Positions 27,788-38,045 of a stretch of DNA of 64,000 nucleotides are shown one piece after another. The DNA lies in contig NZ_CP051305.1 in the NCBI RefSeq assembly GCF_024181385.1, positions 2,232,001-2,296,000 on the forward strand, in the 5' to 3' direction. The translations under genes and the position numbers were made by a program. The stretch's first letter is position 1. Each line of letters begins with the position of its first letter. This DNA is from Treponema sp. OMZ 798 (GTDB taxonomy: Bacteria; Spirochaetota; Spirochaetia; Treponematales; Treponemataceae). Below the pieces are notes generated by a model. The model did not search any database. It worked only from the letters and a program-made list of their open reading frames with translations, and was not told the origin of the DNA.

Positions 27788-28492
27788 ATGAAAAAATCAC
27801 TATTCTTATTAGTTTTTATTGCTCTTTTTTTTCCAAGAGCTTTTTCGGAAAAAAGCATTGAGCCTGAAGTTTATCAAAAACTCGTAGAGTCTATTGTACG
27901 TATTGAAGCTCCTAAAATTAAGGACGGGCATATAATCTTTACTTCAACCGCTAAACGTCATGTAGGTATATCCTTTTCTCATGAAGATTACAAGCATATT
28001 CATTCCTTTCAAAAGCTCCCCCAGAGCGAATTATATGAAGGAAAAGAGCCCATCTTATTCTATATTTTTCCGATTCCCGATGAGCTGACTGAAATAAAAT
28101 ACAGACTTGTGATAGACGGGCTTTGGTCATCGGATCCGATAAATAGAAACATAGTTTTCGATCGGATACACAGCATGAGTGTTTCACGTATTGAAGTTCC
28201 TTACAAAAAAGAGTATAAAACCGAGGTGAATAATAAAAATTCCGTAAAATTTACCTACTTGGGAGAACCTAAAAAAACTATAAGACTTGCCGGGTCATTT
28301 AATAATTGGGACCCCTTTATGTATGATCTTATAGAGGTTTCTCCGGGGAGATATGAATTGAGTTTACATTTACCGCCGGGAACCTGGTTCTATGCTTATT
28401 TTTCAGGCGGAACAAGACTTCCTGATAACACAAATAAAAACCATGTTTATACTGTCGATGGACGAATCGCTTCGGTTATAACGGTTCAGTAA
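27788..28492 (+). CDS. Secreted protein with C-terminal CBM48-like domain
   Basis: 234 residues. I choose the ATG at 27788 because GAGG lies 6 nt before it and the signal peptide ([20 protein letters not shown]) starts there. The C-terminal ~80 residues match the carbohydrate-binding fold of AMP-kinase beta and glycogen enzymes ([18 protein letters not shown], then [17 protein letters not shown]). No catalytic domain is attached. A periplasmic role in sensing or binding glycans is possible. It is co-transcribed with pth and murA. Confidence 0.75.
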   Translation: MKKSLFLLVFIALFFPRAFSEKSIEPEVYQKLVESIVRIEAPKIKDGHIIFTSTAKRHVGISFSHEDYKHIHSFQKLPQSELYEGKEPILFYIFPIPDELTEIKYRLVIDGLWSSDPINRNIVFDRIHSMSVSRIEVPYKKEYKTEVNNKNSVKFTYLGEPKKTIRLAGSFNNWDPFMYDLIEVSPGRYELSLHLPPGTWFYAYFSGGTRLPDNTNKNHVYTVDGRIASVITVQ

Positions 28493-28506
28493 AGCGGAGG
28501 TTAAGT

Positions 28507-29787
28507 ATGCACGAATATATTATACAAGGCGGATTTCCCGTAAAGGGAACAATAAAGGCAAGCGGAAACAAAAATGCAGCCCTACCCTGTATTGCTGCCG
28601 CCATCCTTTCGGAAGAACCCATTATCCTCAAAAACATTCCCGAAATTGAGGATGTGTTTGTAATGCTTCAAGTTTTTGAAGCTCTGGGAGGCCACTACGA
28701 AAAACTTGAAAAAAACGTATTTAAGCTACGGATGGAAAAGGTAAAAACGAGCAAGATACCGGAGGATCTTGCATCTAAGATAAGGGCCTCAATTTTATTT
28801 GCCGGGCCTCTTTTGGCAAGAACAGGCAAGGCCATTTTGCCTCCTCCGGGAGGAGACGTTATCGGAAGGCGCCGTCTCGACACCCATTTTTTAGCCTTGA
28901 CGGAATTGGGCGCCAGAGTCGAAACAGATCAAAATTTTTCTTTTATTGCACACAAGCTGATGGGAGAAGATATCTTTTTAGATGAAGCATCAGTTACCGC
29001 AACGGAAAATGCTATTATGGCAGCAAGCCTTGCAGAAGGAACTACCATCATATCAAATGCTGCAAGCGAGCCCCATGTTCAAGAACTTTGTAGAATGCTG
29101 AATAAGATGGGTGCAAAAATCAGCGGAGTAGGCTCTAATATACTGACCATAGAAGGGGTCGAAAAGCTAGGAGGTACGGAACACCGCATAGGCCCCGACT
29201 ATATGGAAATAGGCTCTTTTATCGGCCTTGCAGCCGTTACCCGCGGTCAGCTAAAAATTACAGATGTAGAACCGAGAGACATGCGGCCCTTACGTGTAGC
29301 CTTCGGCAAGTTGGGCATAGGCTGGACCCTGGAAGGGACAACCCTTACCGTTCCCGATAAGCAAAAGATGCAGGTAAACTGCGATTTAGGCGGAATGATT
29401 CCCAAGATCGATGATGCCCCATGGCCCGGTTTTCCGCCTGATCTTACAAGCATCATGACCGTAATTGCAACGCAGGTAGAAGGCACCGTTTTAATCCACG
29501 AAAAAATGTTTGAATCCAGAATGTTCTTTGTAGATAAGCTGATCGGAATGGGAGCCCGCATTACATTGTGCGATCCACACCGTGCAGTTATTTCGGGACC
29601 AAGCTCCCTCCATGGAGGCGAATTGGTTTCCCCCGATGTAAGAGCAGGCATGGCCATGGTAATAGCCGCCTGCTGTGCCCGAGGGGAAAGCATTATCCGG
29701 AACGTCTACCAGATAGAAAGAGGTTATGAGCATTTGGTAGAGCGGCTCAAATCTATAGGCGTAAAAATAGAGCGAAGCGAAAAATAG
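28507..29787 (+). CDS. murA: UDP-N-acetylglucosamine 1-carboxyvinyltransferase MurA
   Basis: 426 residues, normal length, with SD (GCGGAGG). It transfers enolpyruvate to UDP-GlcNAc, the first committed step of peptidoglycan synthesis. The [12 protein letters not shown] motif is at residue 19-30, with the catalytic Lys-Asn pair. In the active-site loop [17 protein letters not shown], Asp117 (codon 28855-28857) stands where E. coli has Cys115, the residue alkylated by fosfomycin. The same Cys-to-Asp change is known in Borrelia, Chlamydia and mycobacteria, whose enzymes resist the drug. It ends the envelope cluster. Confidence 0.96.
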   Translation: MHEYIIQGGFPVKGTIKASGNKNAALPCIAAAILSEEPIILKNIPEIEDVFVMLQVFEALGGHYEKLEKNVFKLRMEKVKTSKIPEDLASKIRASILFAGPLLARTGKAILPPPGGDVIGRRRLDTHFLALTELGARVETDQNFSFIAHKLMGEDIFLDEASVTATENAIMAASLAEGTTIISNAASEPHVQELCRMLNKMGAKISGVGSNILTIEGVEKLGGTEHRIGPDYMEIGSFIGLAAVTRGQLKITDVEPRDMRPLRVAFGKLGIGWTLEGTTLTVPDKQKMQVNCDLGGMIPKIDDAPWPGFPPDLTSIMTVIATQVEGTVLIHEKMFESRMFFVDKLIGMGARITLCDPHRAVISGPSSLHGGELVSPDVRAGMAMVIAACCARGESIIRNVYQIERGYEHLVERLKSIGVKIERSEK

Positions 29788-29898
29788 AAAGCATTTTTAT
29801 TTTCTATACAAAAACTATTGACCATCCTTGGTTTTTTTTGTAAATTCTCACCTGGCTGTATATCTTTAATCGCAGTGTGCTGCTGTCTTTTTAACAAG

Positions 29899-29943
29899 AT
29901 TTTATTCTGTAAGTATATAAAACTTTTCCTTACAGAATAAAAT
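29899..29943. repeat. 15-bp perfect inverted repeat upstream of the chemoreceptor
   Basis: ATTTTATTCTGTAAG (29899-29913) pairs with CTTACAGAATAAAAT (29929-29943) around a 15-nt AT-rich loop, 71 bp before the chemoreceptor ATG. No T-run follows, so it is not an ordinary terminator. It could be a regulator site, an mRNA-end-protecting hairpin of murA or a leader structure. Confidence 0.7.
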
Positions 29944-30014
29944 ACTAATCTGCACTCACATTAAGCACATTTCAATTATTGAATTTTTTTTATAATATTT
30001 AGGAGGATAAATTT

Positions 30015-32249
30015 ATGAATGAAATCAATGGGAAAAAAGTATCCAAAACTCAAGTAATACGCAGATATTCTAATTTAACGATAAGAAGAAAAATAATGAT
30101 TTCCTTAGTTTCGGTTTTATCAATATTTTTGATTATTACAAGTCTGGTTCTTGTAAAAAAACTGGGAAATGCTTCAAAGCGGAACGCAATTGTAAAATTA
30201 TATGATTCCAGTAAAAGCCTTGGAGGTTTTGTTGAAACGGTTATAAAGAATGTATACGATACAAATAAAGCCTTAGCAAAAACATTTGAATCGTTCCAAG
30301 ATATTCCGCCGGAAAACAGAAGACCTTATTTTAATAATTTACAAAAAGAAATTTTAAGAGATTCGGAAAAATTTGTAGATGTATGGACAGTCTGGGAACC
30401 TAATGCCCTGGATAAACTTGACTATAAATTTAAAAATACGGAAGGTCATGATAATACCGGAAGATTTATTCCTTATTGGACAAAGATTAGCGGTAAAATT
30501 TCAATGGTTCCCCTAACCGAGTATGTAAGCAGTTTTTGGTATGAAATGCCTAAGACCTCACAACATGGTATCTTGATCGAGCCTAATAACTATGAGATCC
30601 AAGGGAACATGCTTTATGTAGCAGGTACCGCAATCCCAATACGCGATAAAACAGGAAAAGTCTTAGGAGTTGTAGGAATTGATTACTCTCTCGATTATAT
30701 GCAGGAAAAACTCTCAAAAGAAATCTTCTTTGAATCAGGCTATGCAATTCTTATCTCAGCTAAAGGAACTGTTCTTGCGCATAAAAACAAAAACCTAATA
30801 TCAAAAACTCTTCCCGAATTTGAAAACAAAGAAACGGCAGACTTGTTTTTTGATGCAAAGAGGTCTCTTGCTCCATTTTTACTTGAAACTCAAATAAACG
30901 GAAATAAGCATCTTGAAGTATTTACGCCTATCAAGATAGGACGTACAAATGAGATATGGTTTGTAGGCACTTCAATACCCGAAAAAGAAATCTATGAAGA
31001 AAGCAAAAATTTAATTAAACTTGTTTCAATAATTTTATTGGCAGGTTTTGTTGCATCAATAATCATTCTAACATTTATAATAAACGGAATCACAAAGAGA
31101 ATTTCAAGCGTAGTTAAGGCCCTCAGAAATATTGCGCAAGGAGACGGGGACTTGACAGCCCGTTTAACAGGAAGGGGTAAGGATGAAATTGCAGATCTAT
31201 CTCATTCCTTTAATCAAACAATAGAAAAAATAGGCTTTACAGTAAGGAATGTTGCAAACAGTACTTTGGACATGCAAAGGACAGGAGAAGCTCTTGCTGT
31301 AAACGTTTTTGAAACAGCAAGCTCAATAAGCCAAATAAGCAAAAATATTTTAAGGGTAAAAGAGCAAGCCGAATCTCAATCGGCAAGCGTGAGCGAAGCT
31401 ACGGCAAACGTCGAACAAATTCTTCAAACAATAAAACAGTTAGACGGCCGAATTGAAAGTCAGGCTGCAAATGTAGCACAATCATCTTCCGCAATCGAAG
31501 AGATGGTTGCTAATATTTCTTCAGTCACAAGAATATTGGATCAAAGCGATTCGGCAATTAAAGAATTGGCAGATGCAACAGTCTACGGAAAAGAAGCCCT
31601 TCATCTTTCAAATTCGGTTACGCACAAAATTGCAGAGGAATCAGGAAGTTTGATTGAAGCATCAAATGTAATCCAGCATATTGCCAGCCAGACAAATCTT
31701 TTAGCAATGAATGCGGCAATTGAAGCTGCCCATGCAGGAGAAGCAGGAAGAGGTTTTGCAGTAGTCGCAGATGAAATAAGAAAGTTAGCCGAAGAATCCA
31801 GTATGCAGGGAAAATCAATATCGTCTGCCCTCAAAAAATTCTCGGAGGAAATTTCCATATTAGCAGCTTCTTCAAAAACAGTAGAACAAAAATTTAATGC
31901 AATATTTGAGCTTGCTGAAAATGTAAAATCAATGAGCAGCAGTGTAATGGCTGCAATGCGAGAGCAAGAAAGCGGAAGTCATGAAGTTCTATCGGCAATT
32001 CAGGATATAAACAACATAACTGTAGACGTTCAAGAAGGCTCAGGCGAAATGCTTAAGGCCGGTGAAGATGCCGTCAAAGAAATGAACAGGCTTGAGGGAT
32101 TAACGCAGATCATAAATAACAGCATCCAAGAAATGTCGTCAGGAACAAGCCAAATACAAACCTCCTGTTCTGAAGTAAAGGGTATTTCGCAAAAAAATAA
32201 AATGAATATTGAAGCCCTGGCTCAAGAAGTCGGAAAGTTCAAAATATAA
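30015..32249 (+). CDS. Methyl-accepting chemotaxis protein
   Basis: 744 residues with SD AGGAGG. A cytoplasmic N-terminal stretch precedes TM1 (about 28-50). A periplasmic double-Cache type sensor follows (about 60-330; [17 protein letters not shown] and [15 protein letters not shown] are typical). Then TM2 (about 331-357), a HAMP domain, and the long signalling coiled coil with the conserved tip [20 protein letters not shown] and [17 protein letters not shown] near residues 555-590. It binds a small molecule outside, or a loaded binding protein, and controls CheA. Methylation sites would be served by the CheR/CheB encoded in this window. The ligand cannot be read from the sequence. Confidence 0.95.
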   Translation: MNEINGKKVSKTQVIRRYSNLTIRRKIMISLVSVLSIFLIITSLVLVKKLGNASKRNAIVKLYDSSKSLGGFVETVIKNVYDTNKALAKTFESFQDIPPENRRPYFNNLQKEILRDSEKFVDVWTVWEPNALDKLDYKFKNTEGHDNTGRFIPYWTKISGKISMVPLTEYVSSFWYEMPKTSQHGILIEPNNYEIQGNMLYVAGTAIPIRDKTGKVLGVVGIDYSLDYMQEKLSKEIFFESGYAILISAKGTVLAHKNKNLISKTLPEFENKETADLFFDAKRSLAPFLLETQINGNKHLEVFTPIKIGRTNEIWFVGTSIPEKEIYEESKNLIKLVSIILLAGFVASIIILTFIINGITKRISSVVKALRNIAQGDGDLTARLTGRGKDEIADLSHSFNQTIEKIGFTVRNVANSTLDMQRTGEALAVNVFETASSISQISKNILRVKEQAESQSASVSEATANVEQILQTIKQLDGRIESQAANVAQSSSAIEEMVANISSVTRILDQSDSAIKELADATVYGKEALHLSNSVTHKIAEESGSLIEASNVIQHIASQTNLLAMNAAIEAAHAGEAGRGFAVVADEIRKLAEESSMQGKSISSALKKFSEEISILAASSKTVEQKFNAIFELAENVKSMSSSVMAAMREQESGSHEVLSAIQDINNITVDVQEGSGEMLKAGEDAVKEMNRLEGLTQIINNSIQEMSSGTSQIQTSCSEVKGISQKNKMNIEALAQEVGKFKI

Positions 32250-32259
32250 TTAAAGCTTT

Positions 32260-32296
32260 AAGTTTTCAGAGCTTGTAGCTCTGAAAACTTTTTCTT
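32260..32296 (+). terminator. Terminator of the chemoreceptor gene
   Basis: A 13-bp perfect stem (32260-32272 AAGTTTTCAGAGC with 32278-32290 GCTCTGAAAACTT) with a 5-nt loop, followed by TTTCTTT. Confidence 0.9.
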
Positions 32297-32389
32297 TATG
32301 AATTTAAGTAAAAATTTTAACCCCTTCCTATTATGCCGAATTTGTGATATTCTGTATCTTCAGCTTAGCAAAAAAGGCTCATTTTAAAG

Positions 32390-33331
32390 ATGCTTAACTT
32401 TATTTTTAAGAGAATTTTATACGGTATTCTTACAATGTTCATCGTTGCCAGTATTACCTTTTTTTTAGTGCATATTATTCCGGGCAATCCCATTGAAACC
32501 ATAGCAGAAAATTTACCTGAAGAAAGGCGTAGTGAACTTTATTCTCAATACGGATACGACAAGCCTCTTTTTATTCAATACATAGTTTTTTGGAAAAATC
32601 TTTTGGCTAAGGGCGATTTAGGAACTTCTCTTTATTACAGAGGAAGACTTGTTACCGATGTAATAAAAACCCATGCACCTATTTCGGCAAGGCTGGGACT
32701 TCAAGCATTATTTTTCGGCGTTTCAGCAGGTTTAGTGTTCGGAATCTTAGCAGCCGTAAACCGAGGAAAAAAACTAGATTACGGTGTTATACTAATTGCA
32801 GTTATAGGTATCTCCATTCCCAACTTTGTGCTGGGACAAATGCTGCAATACTTTTTCGGCATTAAACATAACCTCTTTCCCATTACAGGCTGGGGCAGTT
32901 TTAAATATACCGTTCTGCCTTCCTTGGCTTTGGCTATAGGACCTGTCGCAAAATACTCACGATATATGCGTTCCAATTATTTGGATATTATAAATCAAGA
33001 TTATATTTTAACTGCAAGAGCAAAGGGGGCTTCAAAGGTAAGAATTATAAAAAGCCATATCTTGCGCAATGCCTTTTTGCCTATCATAACCATGCTCGGC
33101 CCGCAAATAGCCTTTACCTTCACAGGAACATTTGTCATCGAAAATATTTTTTCGGTTCCCGGACTCGGCTCCTATTTTGTACGCTCAATTTCCGAAAGAG
33201 ATTATACAATGGTAATGGGACAAACAATTTTTATTTCTTTTTTATATGTAGTATCTCTTATTCTGGTAGACATAGCTTATAACTTACTTGATCCGAGGAT
33301 TAAGATTCAAACAAAAAATGAGGTTCTTTAA
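32390..33331 (+). CDS. Oligopeptide/dipeptide ABC transporter permease (OppB/DppB type)
   Basis: 313 residues with six membrane helices. The N-terminus LNFIFKRILYGILTMFIVAS, the FFLVHIIPGNP motif near residue 24-34, the EAA-like loop (ARAKGASKVRIIKSHILRNA near 205-224) and the end LVDIAYNLLDPRIK are standard for this family. It forms the channel with the OppC-type partner encoded 2 bp downstream. It is the first gene of a four-gene operon. No SD is obvious. Confidence 0.92.
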   Translation: MLNFIFKRILYGILTMFIVASITFFLVHIIPGNPIETIAENLPEERRSELYSQYGYDKPLFIQYIVFWKNLLAKGDLGTSLYYRGRLVTDVIKTHAPISARLGLQALFFGVSAGLVFGILAAVNRGKKLDYGVILIAVIGISIPNFVLGQMLQYFFGIKHNLFPITGWGSFKYTVLPSLALAIGPVAKYSRYMRSNYLDIINQDYILTARAKGASKVRIIKSHILRNAFLPIITMLGPQIAFTFTGTFVIENIFSVPGLGSYFVRSISERDYTMVMGQTIFISFLYVVSLILVDIAYNLLDPRIKIQTKNEVL

Positions 33332-33333
33332 AA

Positions 33334-34296
33334 ATGGATGAGAAAATAATAACGAGCTATGATAATCAAATTAAAGAACTCAATCTAAGTCTATCTGATT
33401 TTGAACCGGTTACAAGAACAAAAACAACACTTCAAACAACAAGAGTCAGCATAGGCTTTTGGCAAGATGTGCGGAGGAGATTTAAAAAAAGCAAACGCGC
33501 CCTTTTTTCTTGTGCAGTTTTAGGCTTGATTATTTTAATATGTTTATTCGGCCCAATTTTAAGCGGGTATTCTGCCGACAACGGAAACTTAAAAGAAAAA
33601 AATCTAAGCCCATCTTTTTCGCATTTTTTTGGAACCGATGAATTGGGCCGAGATATCTTTACAAGGGTATGCAAGGGCGGACGGGTTTCTCTTATAATTG
33701 CAATTGTGGGAGCTGCAATCGACATGAGCATAGGCTTAATTTATGGAGGAGCTTCAGCCTATGCAGGCGGAAGAACAGACACAATCATGATGCGTATAGT
33801 CGAAATACTTTCAAGCATTCCGTATTTAATTACGGCTATTTTAATTTCTCTTATTTTCGGCAAAGGAATTTTTTCGATTATCATTGCAATGACGATTACA
33901 GGCTGGTGTTTTACGGCTCGTCTTGTGCGCGGGCAGGTCTTACAGATAAAAAATCAAGACTTTATTTTGGCAGCACAAGCCTTAGGCACAAGCTCATTTA
34001 AAATCATCATAAAACATTTACTTCCAAATACTGTAAGCATTATGATAATAGCCTTAACATTTGATATTCCTTCATTTATTTTTGGAGAAGCCTTTTTATC
34101 TTATATAGGCTTAGGCATTCAGCCGCCTTATACGAGCTGGGGCGTTTTAGCTTCGGAAGCTCAAAAGACAATGCTCTTTTATCCTTACCAATTATTTTTT
34201 CCTGCCCTTTTTATAAGTCTCACAATTTTATCCTTGCAGATTATAGGCGATGCACTACGGGATGCAATGGATCCTCATTTAAGGAAGTACAAATGA
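33334..34296 (+). CDS. Oligopeptide/dipeptide ABC transporter permease (OppC/DppC type)
   Basis: 320 residues. A cytoplasmic N-terminal extension of about 55 residues precedes six helices. Family landmarks are HFFGTDELGRDIFTRVCKGG near residue 93-112, the EAA loop (AAQALGTSSFKIIIKHLLPN near 213-232), and the end GDALRDAMDPHLRKYK. It pairs with the preceding permease. Its stop overlaps the start of the first ATPase gene by 4 bp. Confidence 0.92.
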   Translation: MDEKIITSYDNQIKELNLSLSDFEPVTRTKTTLQTTRVSIGFWQDVRRRFKKSKRALFSCAVLGLIILICLFGPILSGYSADNGNLKEKNLSPSFSHFFGTDELGRDIFTRVCKGGRVSLIIAIVGAAIDMSIGLIYGGASAYAGGRTDTIMMRIVEILSSIPYLITAILISLIFGKGIFSIIIAMTITGWCFTARLVRGQVLQIKNQDFILAAQALGTSSFKIIIKHLLPNTVSIMIIALTFDIPSFIFGEAFLSYIGLGIQPPYTSWGVLASEAQKTMLFYPYQLFFPALFISLTILSLQIIGDALRDAMDPHLRKYK

Positions 34297-35291
34297 AGCC
34301 TATTTTACAAGTTAAAGATTTGGCAGTTACCTTCAAAAATTACGGCGGAACAATTTATGCCGTGAACGGAATTTCTTTTAATCTATACGAAGATGAAACC
34401 CTGGTTCTTGTCGGAGAATCGGGCTGCGGAAAAAGCGTTACGGCTCACTCGATTTTAAAACTCCTCCCCGGAAAAAAAACGCGCATACACGAAAAATCAC
34501 AAATTATTTTTGCAGATAAAAATATCTTGGAATATTCCGAAGAAGAAATGCAACACATAAGAGGAAACGAAATATCCATGATATTTCAAGACCCTTTGAG
34601 CTATCTAAACCCTACAATGCCCATAGGCAAACAGGTTATGGAAAGCATTTTAATTCATCAGAAGGTAAGCAAAAAAGAAGCCTTAGAGAGAACTATAAAA
34701 ATATTAGAGCTGGCTCAAATCCCTGATCCGGAAAAAAGACTCAAGCAATATCCACACGAATTTTCCGGAGGCATGAGGCAAAGGGTTTTAATTTCAATAG
34801 CCCTTGCAAGCAATCCTAAAATCTTAATTGCAGATGAGCCGACAACGGCTCTCGATGTAACAATTCAAGCCGAGATCTTGGAGCTGATACAAAAAATTCA
34901 AAAAGAAACAAGGACGGCCGTAATGCTTATCACCCACGACCTTGGAATTGCAGCCGAAGTTGCAGACCGCATTCAGGTTATGTATGCAGGAAAAATTATA
35001 GAGCGCGGAAAAGCCGAACATATTTTTAAAAATGCCCGACACCCTTACACCAAGGCATTGCTCGCAGCCGTTCCTTCAATCGACCAATTGAAAGAAACAA
35101 AACTTTATGCTCCGGAAGGCAATCATCCCGATATGCTTTCTCTTTCAAAAGGCTGCGCCTTTGCCGACAGGTGCGAAAAATGTATGAAGGTTTGCCTTAC
35201 ACATAGGCCTCCCGAAATGAGGGTAAGCGAGGATCATCTTACTTCCTGCTGGCTTCAGCATGATTTTGCAAAAGGAAAAAACAATGGCTGA
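34293..35291 (+). CDS. Oligopeptide/dipeptide ABC transporter ATPase (OppD/DppD type)
   Basis: 332 residues. Walker A GESGCGKSVTA near residue 39-49, signature FSGGMRQRVLISIAL near 155-169, Walker B ILIADEPTTALDVTIQ near 175-190. The C-terminal oligopeptide-transporter domain carries a Cys-rich motif (GCAFADRCEKCMKVC near 287-301) that binds a 4Fe-4S cluster in relatives. It starts 4 bp inside the permease gene and overlaps the next ATPase gene by 8 bp. Confidence 0.92.
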   Translation: MKPILQVKDLAVTFKNYGGTIYAVNGISFNLYEDETLVLVGESGCGKSVTAHSILKLLPGKKTRIHEKSQIIFADKNILEYSEEEMQHIRGNEISMIFQDPLSYLNPTMPIGKQVMESILIHQKVSKKEALERTIKILELAQIPDPEKRLKQYPHEFSGGMRQRVLISIALASNPKILIADEPTTALDVTIQAEILELIQKIQKETRTAVMLITHDLGIAAEVADRIQVMYAGKIIERGKAEHIFKNARHPYTKALLAAVPSIDQLKETKLYAPEGNHPDMLSLSKGCAFADRCEKCMKVCLTHRPPEMRVSEDHLTSCWLQHDFAKGKNNG

Positions 35292-36246
35292 CACTTTTTT
35301 AGAAGTTTGCAATTTAAAAAAATACTTCAAATTGGGCCGTAAAGAAATTTTACATGCAGTCGATGATGTAAGCTTTTCGGTAAACCGAGGAGAAACGGTA
35401 GGCATAGTAGGCGAATCGGGCTGCGGAAAAACCACTTTGGGCAGAACAGTCCTCGGCCTTTACCGCCCCAACGGGGGAAAAATAATTTTTGACGGAATCG
35501 AAATCGGTTCTGCATCAAAAAGAGAATTGCACGCATTTAAAAAAAGAGCTCAAATAATTTTACAGGATCCTTTCGCTTCTTTTAACCCCCGCATGACAAT
35601 TTCGCAAATTATTTCGGAGGGCATGGAAGCACATAATTTGTATAAAACAAAAAAAGAAAGAGAGGATTCCGTATACTCTCTCCTCGAAACGGTCGGTCTC
35701 GTCCCCGAACATGCAAATAGATTTCCTCATGAATTTTCAGGCGGTCAAAGACAAAGGATAGGAATTGCAAGGGCCTTGGCTGTGCAGCCTGACTTTATAG
35801 TCTGCGATGAACCGATTTCTTCTCTCGATGTTTCGATCCAAGCCCAGATAATAAATTTATTGATAAGACTTCAGAAAGAATTTAAAATGACCTATCTATT
35901 TATTGCACACGATTTATCTATCGTAAAATATATTTCCGATAAGGTAGGCGTTATGTATTCGGGAAAACTTGTAGAGTTTGCAAAAAGTGCAGACCTATAT
36001 AAAACCCCGCTTCATCCTTATTCACAAGCCTTAATTTCTGCAATTCCAAGTACCGATATAGATGCTCCCATGTCGGCACGGCGTATTCATATTAAGGGAG
36101 AAATAAGCAGTGCAATCAATCCGCCCCAAGGCTGCCGATTTTACAAACGCTGCCCAAAAGCCTTTGAAAAATGTAAGTTAATTCAGCCGGAATTAATCGA
36201 AACCGAAGAGGGCCATTTTACGGCCTGCCATTTAATTCAAGATTGA
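35284..36246 (+). CDS. Oligopeptide/dipeptide ABC transporter ATPase (OppF/DppF type)
   Basis: 320 residues from the ATG at 35284 (MADTFLEVCNLKKYF), 8 nt after an AAGG. The earlier in-frame ATG at 35260 would add residues foreign to the family. Walker A GESGCGKTTLGR near residue 42-53, signature FSGGQRQRIGIARAL near 149-163, Walker B FIVCDEPISSLDVSIQ near 169-184, and C-terminal Cys motif (GCRFYKRCPKAFEKC near 283-297). No substrate-binding protein gene is present in this window, so the cargo (peptide, nickel or other) is open. Confidence 0.92.
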   Translation: MADTFLEVCNLKKYFKLGRKEILHAVDDVSFSVNRGETVGIVGESGCGKTTLGRTVLGLYRPNGGKIIFDGIEIGSASKRELHAFKKRAQIILQDPFASFNPRMTISQIISEGMEAHNLYKTKKEREDSVYSLLETVGLVPEHANRFPHEFSGGQRQRIGIARALAVQPDFIVCDEPISSLDVSIQAQIINLLIRLQKEFKMTYLFIAHDLSIVKYISDKVGVMYSGKLVEFAKSADLYKTPLHPYSQALISAIPSTDIDAPMSARRIHIKGEISSAINPPQGCRFYKRCPKAFEKCKLIQPELIETEEGHFTACHLIQD

Positions 36247-36271
36247 TTTTATTTTATTATTTTGATATAAT
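36243..36271 (+). promoter_or_regulatory. Promoter of the CDF gene, leaderless arrangement
   Basis: TTGATT (36243-36248), 17-bp spacer, TATAAT (36266-36271). The ATG begins 6 nt after the -10 box and no SD is present. Transcription would start at the start codon. Confidence 0.6.
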
Positions 36272-36277
36272 CAAAAG

Positions 36278-37222
36278 ATGAACAGCGGTAATAGAGTAAA
36301 ACTTGTCAGAATTGCCTCCCTTATTTCTCTTATCGGAAACATAATAATATGTATTGCAAAACTTGTAATAGGAATTTATGCAAACAGCCTTTCAGTAATC
36401 GGCGACGGACTTGACTCTGCTGCCGATGTTATCATAGCTGTTATGACTCTTGCAGTGAGTTTTATAATAAGCCGGCCTTCGGATAAGGAGCACCCATGGG
36501 GTCATCAGCGCGCAGAAACCATGGCCTCACTCATCTTAGCCTTTATAATTACGATCGCAGGCTTTCAGCTCTTTATTACGGCAGGAGGCAAGCTTATAAA
36601 CGTTTATAAAAATTCCGTTATTCTTCCTATGCCTCACATTCTTGCTATCATAGTTACCCTATCTTCAATAACAATTAAATTGCTATTGGCTTTAAGCCAG
36701 CATATTTTAGGCAAAAAGGCCGGCAGCATGATAATTCAAGCCAATGCAAAAAACATGACAAATGACGTAATCCTTTCGGCTTCGGTTTTAACAGGCCTTG
36801 CAATTTCCCATTTTTTTAAGGCACCTTTTTTTGACGCAATTACAGCCCTGCTGGTAAGCCTTTGGATTATGAAGTCCGGCATAGAGCTTTTTATGGAACT
36901 GAATGTCGAATTGATGGATGGAAACACAAACGATATTTTGTATAAACAATTATTTGAGGCCGTGAATTCGGTTGAAGGAGCTCATAATCCTCACCGTGCA
37001 AGAATAAGAAGGATGGCCAGTCTCTTAGATATAGATCTGGATATAGAGGTTGATGCAAAAATGAGCATTTGCGAGGGCCATTGTATAGCAGAAAAGGTAA
37101 CTTCTGCAATCAAAGCAAAAATAGAAAATGTTTATGATGTGATGGTACACATTGAACCTTATGGAATTCATAACTGTGAGGAAGAAGGATTCGGGCTTTC
37201 CGAAAAAGATATAAACAACTAA
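36278..37222 (+). CDS. Cation diffusion facilitator family transporter
   Basis: 314 residues with six predicted helices. The metal site of the first part is DGLDSAADV near residue 42-50, with the downstream HPWGHQRAE near 72-80 that marks the family. The second site is in LSASVLTGLAIS on helix V. The C-terminal cytoplasmic domain (about 210-300) has the His/Asp-rich ferredoxin-like fold. It exports divalent metals such as Zn2+, Fe2+ or Mn2+ by exchange with protons. The metal is not predictable here. It converges with the next gene, overlapping it by 4 bp. Confidence 0.9.
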   Translation: MNSGNRVKLVRIASLISLIGNIIICIAKLVIGIYANSLSVIGDGLDSAADVIIAVMTLAVSFIISRPSDKEHPWGHQRAETMASLILAFIITIAGFQLFITAGGKLINVYKNSVILPMPHILAIIVTLSSITIKLLLALSQHILGKKAGSMIIQANAKNMTNDVILSASVLTGLAISHFFKAPFFDAITALLVSLWIMKSGIELFMELNVELMDGNTNDILYKQLFEAVNSVEGAHNPHRARIRRMASLLDIDLDIEVDAKMSICEGHCIAEKVTSAIKAKIENVYDVMVHIEPYGIHNCEEEGFGLSEKDINN

Positions 37223-38022
37223 TTTAGCTTTGCTTTCTCTTTTTTCCAAAGGTCAATAAATTCCAGCATATATTGTTGAATATCGCCAAACCATTCCTTT
37301 TGAAACTTGCAAGCCTCAACACCCAAATACCTGTAGTGCCAGCTTTCCCATTTATAGCCCGTAATATGTTCCATATCTTTAGGATAAGATAGAGACCAGC
37401 CGAATCTCCACGCATTATTAAACATCCATTTACCGGCTGCGGTATCGGCATAAGAATTCGAAATACTGCCGAAATCTACAACAGTACCCAGCTGATGCTG
37501 ACTTGCCCCGGGAGGTGCTGAAAAAGATAAGGCTTTCTTTTTACCGTATACACGAACATATCTTGCAAAAAGTTTTGATTGATAATTATAAGGTCTATAA
37601 GCCGAACTTACCCATATTTTTATTCCATCTTTTTTTGCAGCCTCTGCCATCTTTTGTAAAGGCCGTTCTGCAATTTTTGCCAGATAAATATCGAATCGAT
37701 CGAGAAGATATTTTCTGTCTTTCATATTGAACAACAATATAACGTTTTTAGGCTTATAAGTATTATCAAGAAGATGCTTTTTATCGACCAAAATCAATTC
37801 TCCTTCTTTTTCTGCAGCCAAAACTTTATTTAAGTCTTTAAAAAACTTTTTTTTATTTTTGTTTATTTTATCGCGTATATTTTGCGGAAGAATTTTTGAA
37901 AATTCAACATAATTTTTTTTATATACATTTTCATCCGAATCTGTTTTATCATTTGGATAGATGCAAAGTATTAAAATAAAAAAGAAAGAGAGAAAAAAAT
38001 ACTTCTTTAGAGTAGAATGCAT
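37219..38022 (-). CDS. D-alanyl-D-alanine carboxypeptidase (VanY/LAS family)
   Basis: 267 residues with a signal peptide (KYFFLSFFFILILCIYPND at about 7-25). The M15B zinc-peptidase motifs are present: SSAYRPYNYQS near residue 140-150, SQHQLGTVVDF near 172-182 with the Zn-binding His and Asp, and WESWHYRY near 223-230 with the third ligand. It trims the terminal D-Ala of peptidoglycan stem peptides in the periplasm. It is transcribed towards the CDF gene. Confidence 0.88.
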   Translation of the reverse strand: MHSTLKKYFFLSFFFILILCIYPNDKTDSDENVYKKNYVEFSKILPQNIRDKINKNKKKFFKDLNKVLAAEKEGELILVDKKHLLDNTYKPKNVILLFNMKDRKYLLDRFDIYLAKIAERPLQKMAEAAKKDGIKIWVSSAYRPYNYQSKLFARYVRVYGKKKALSFSAPPGASQHQLGTVVDFGSISNSYADTAAGKWMFNNAWRFGWSLSYPKDMEHITGYKWESWHYRYLGVEACKFQKEWFGDIQQYMLEFIDLWKKEKAKLN

Positions 38023-38045
38023 ACTTTAATATTTATAAAAATTAT

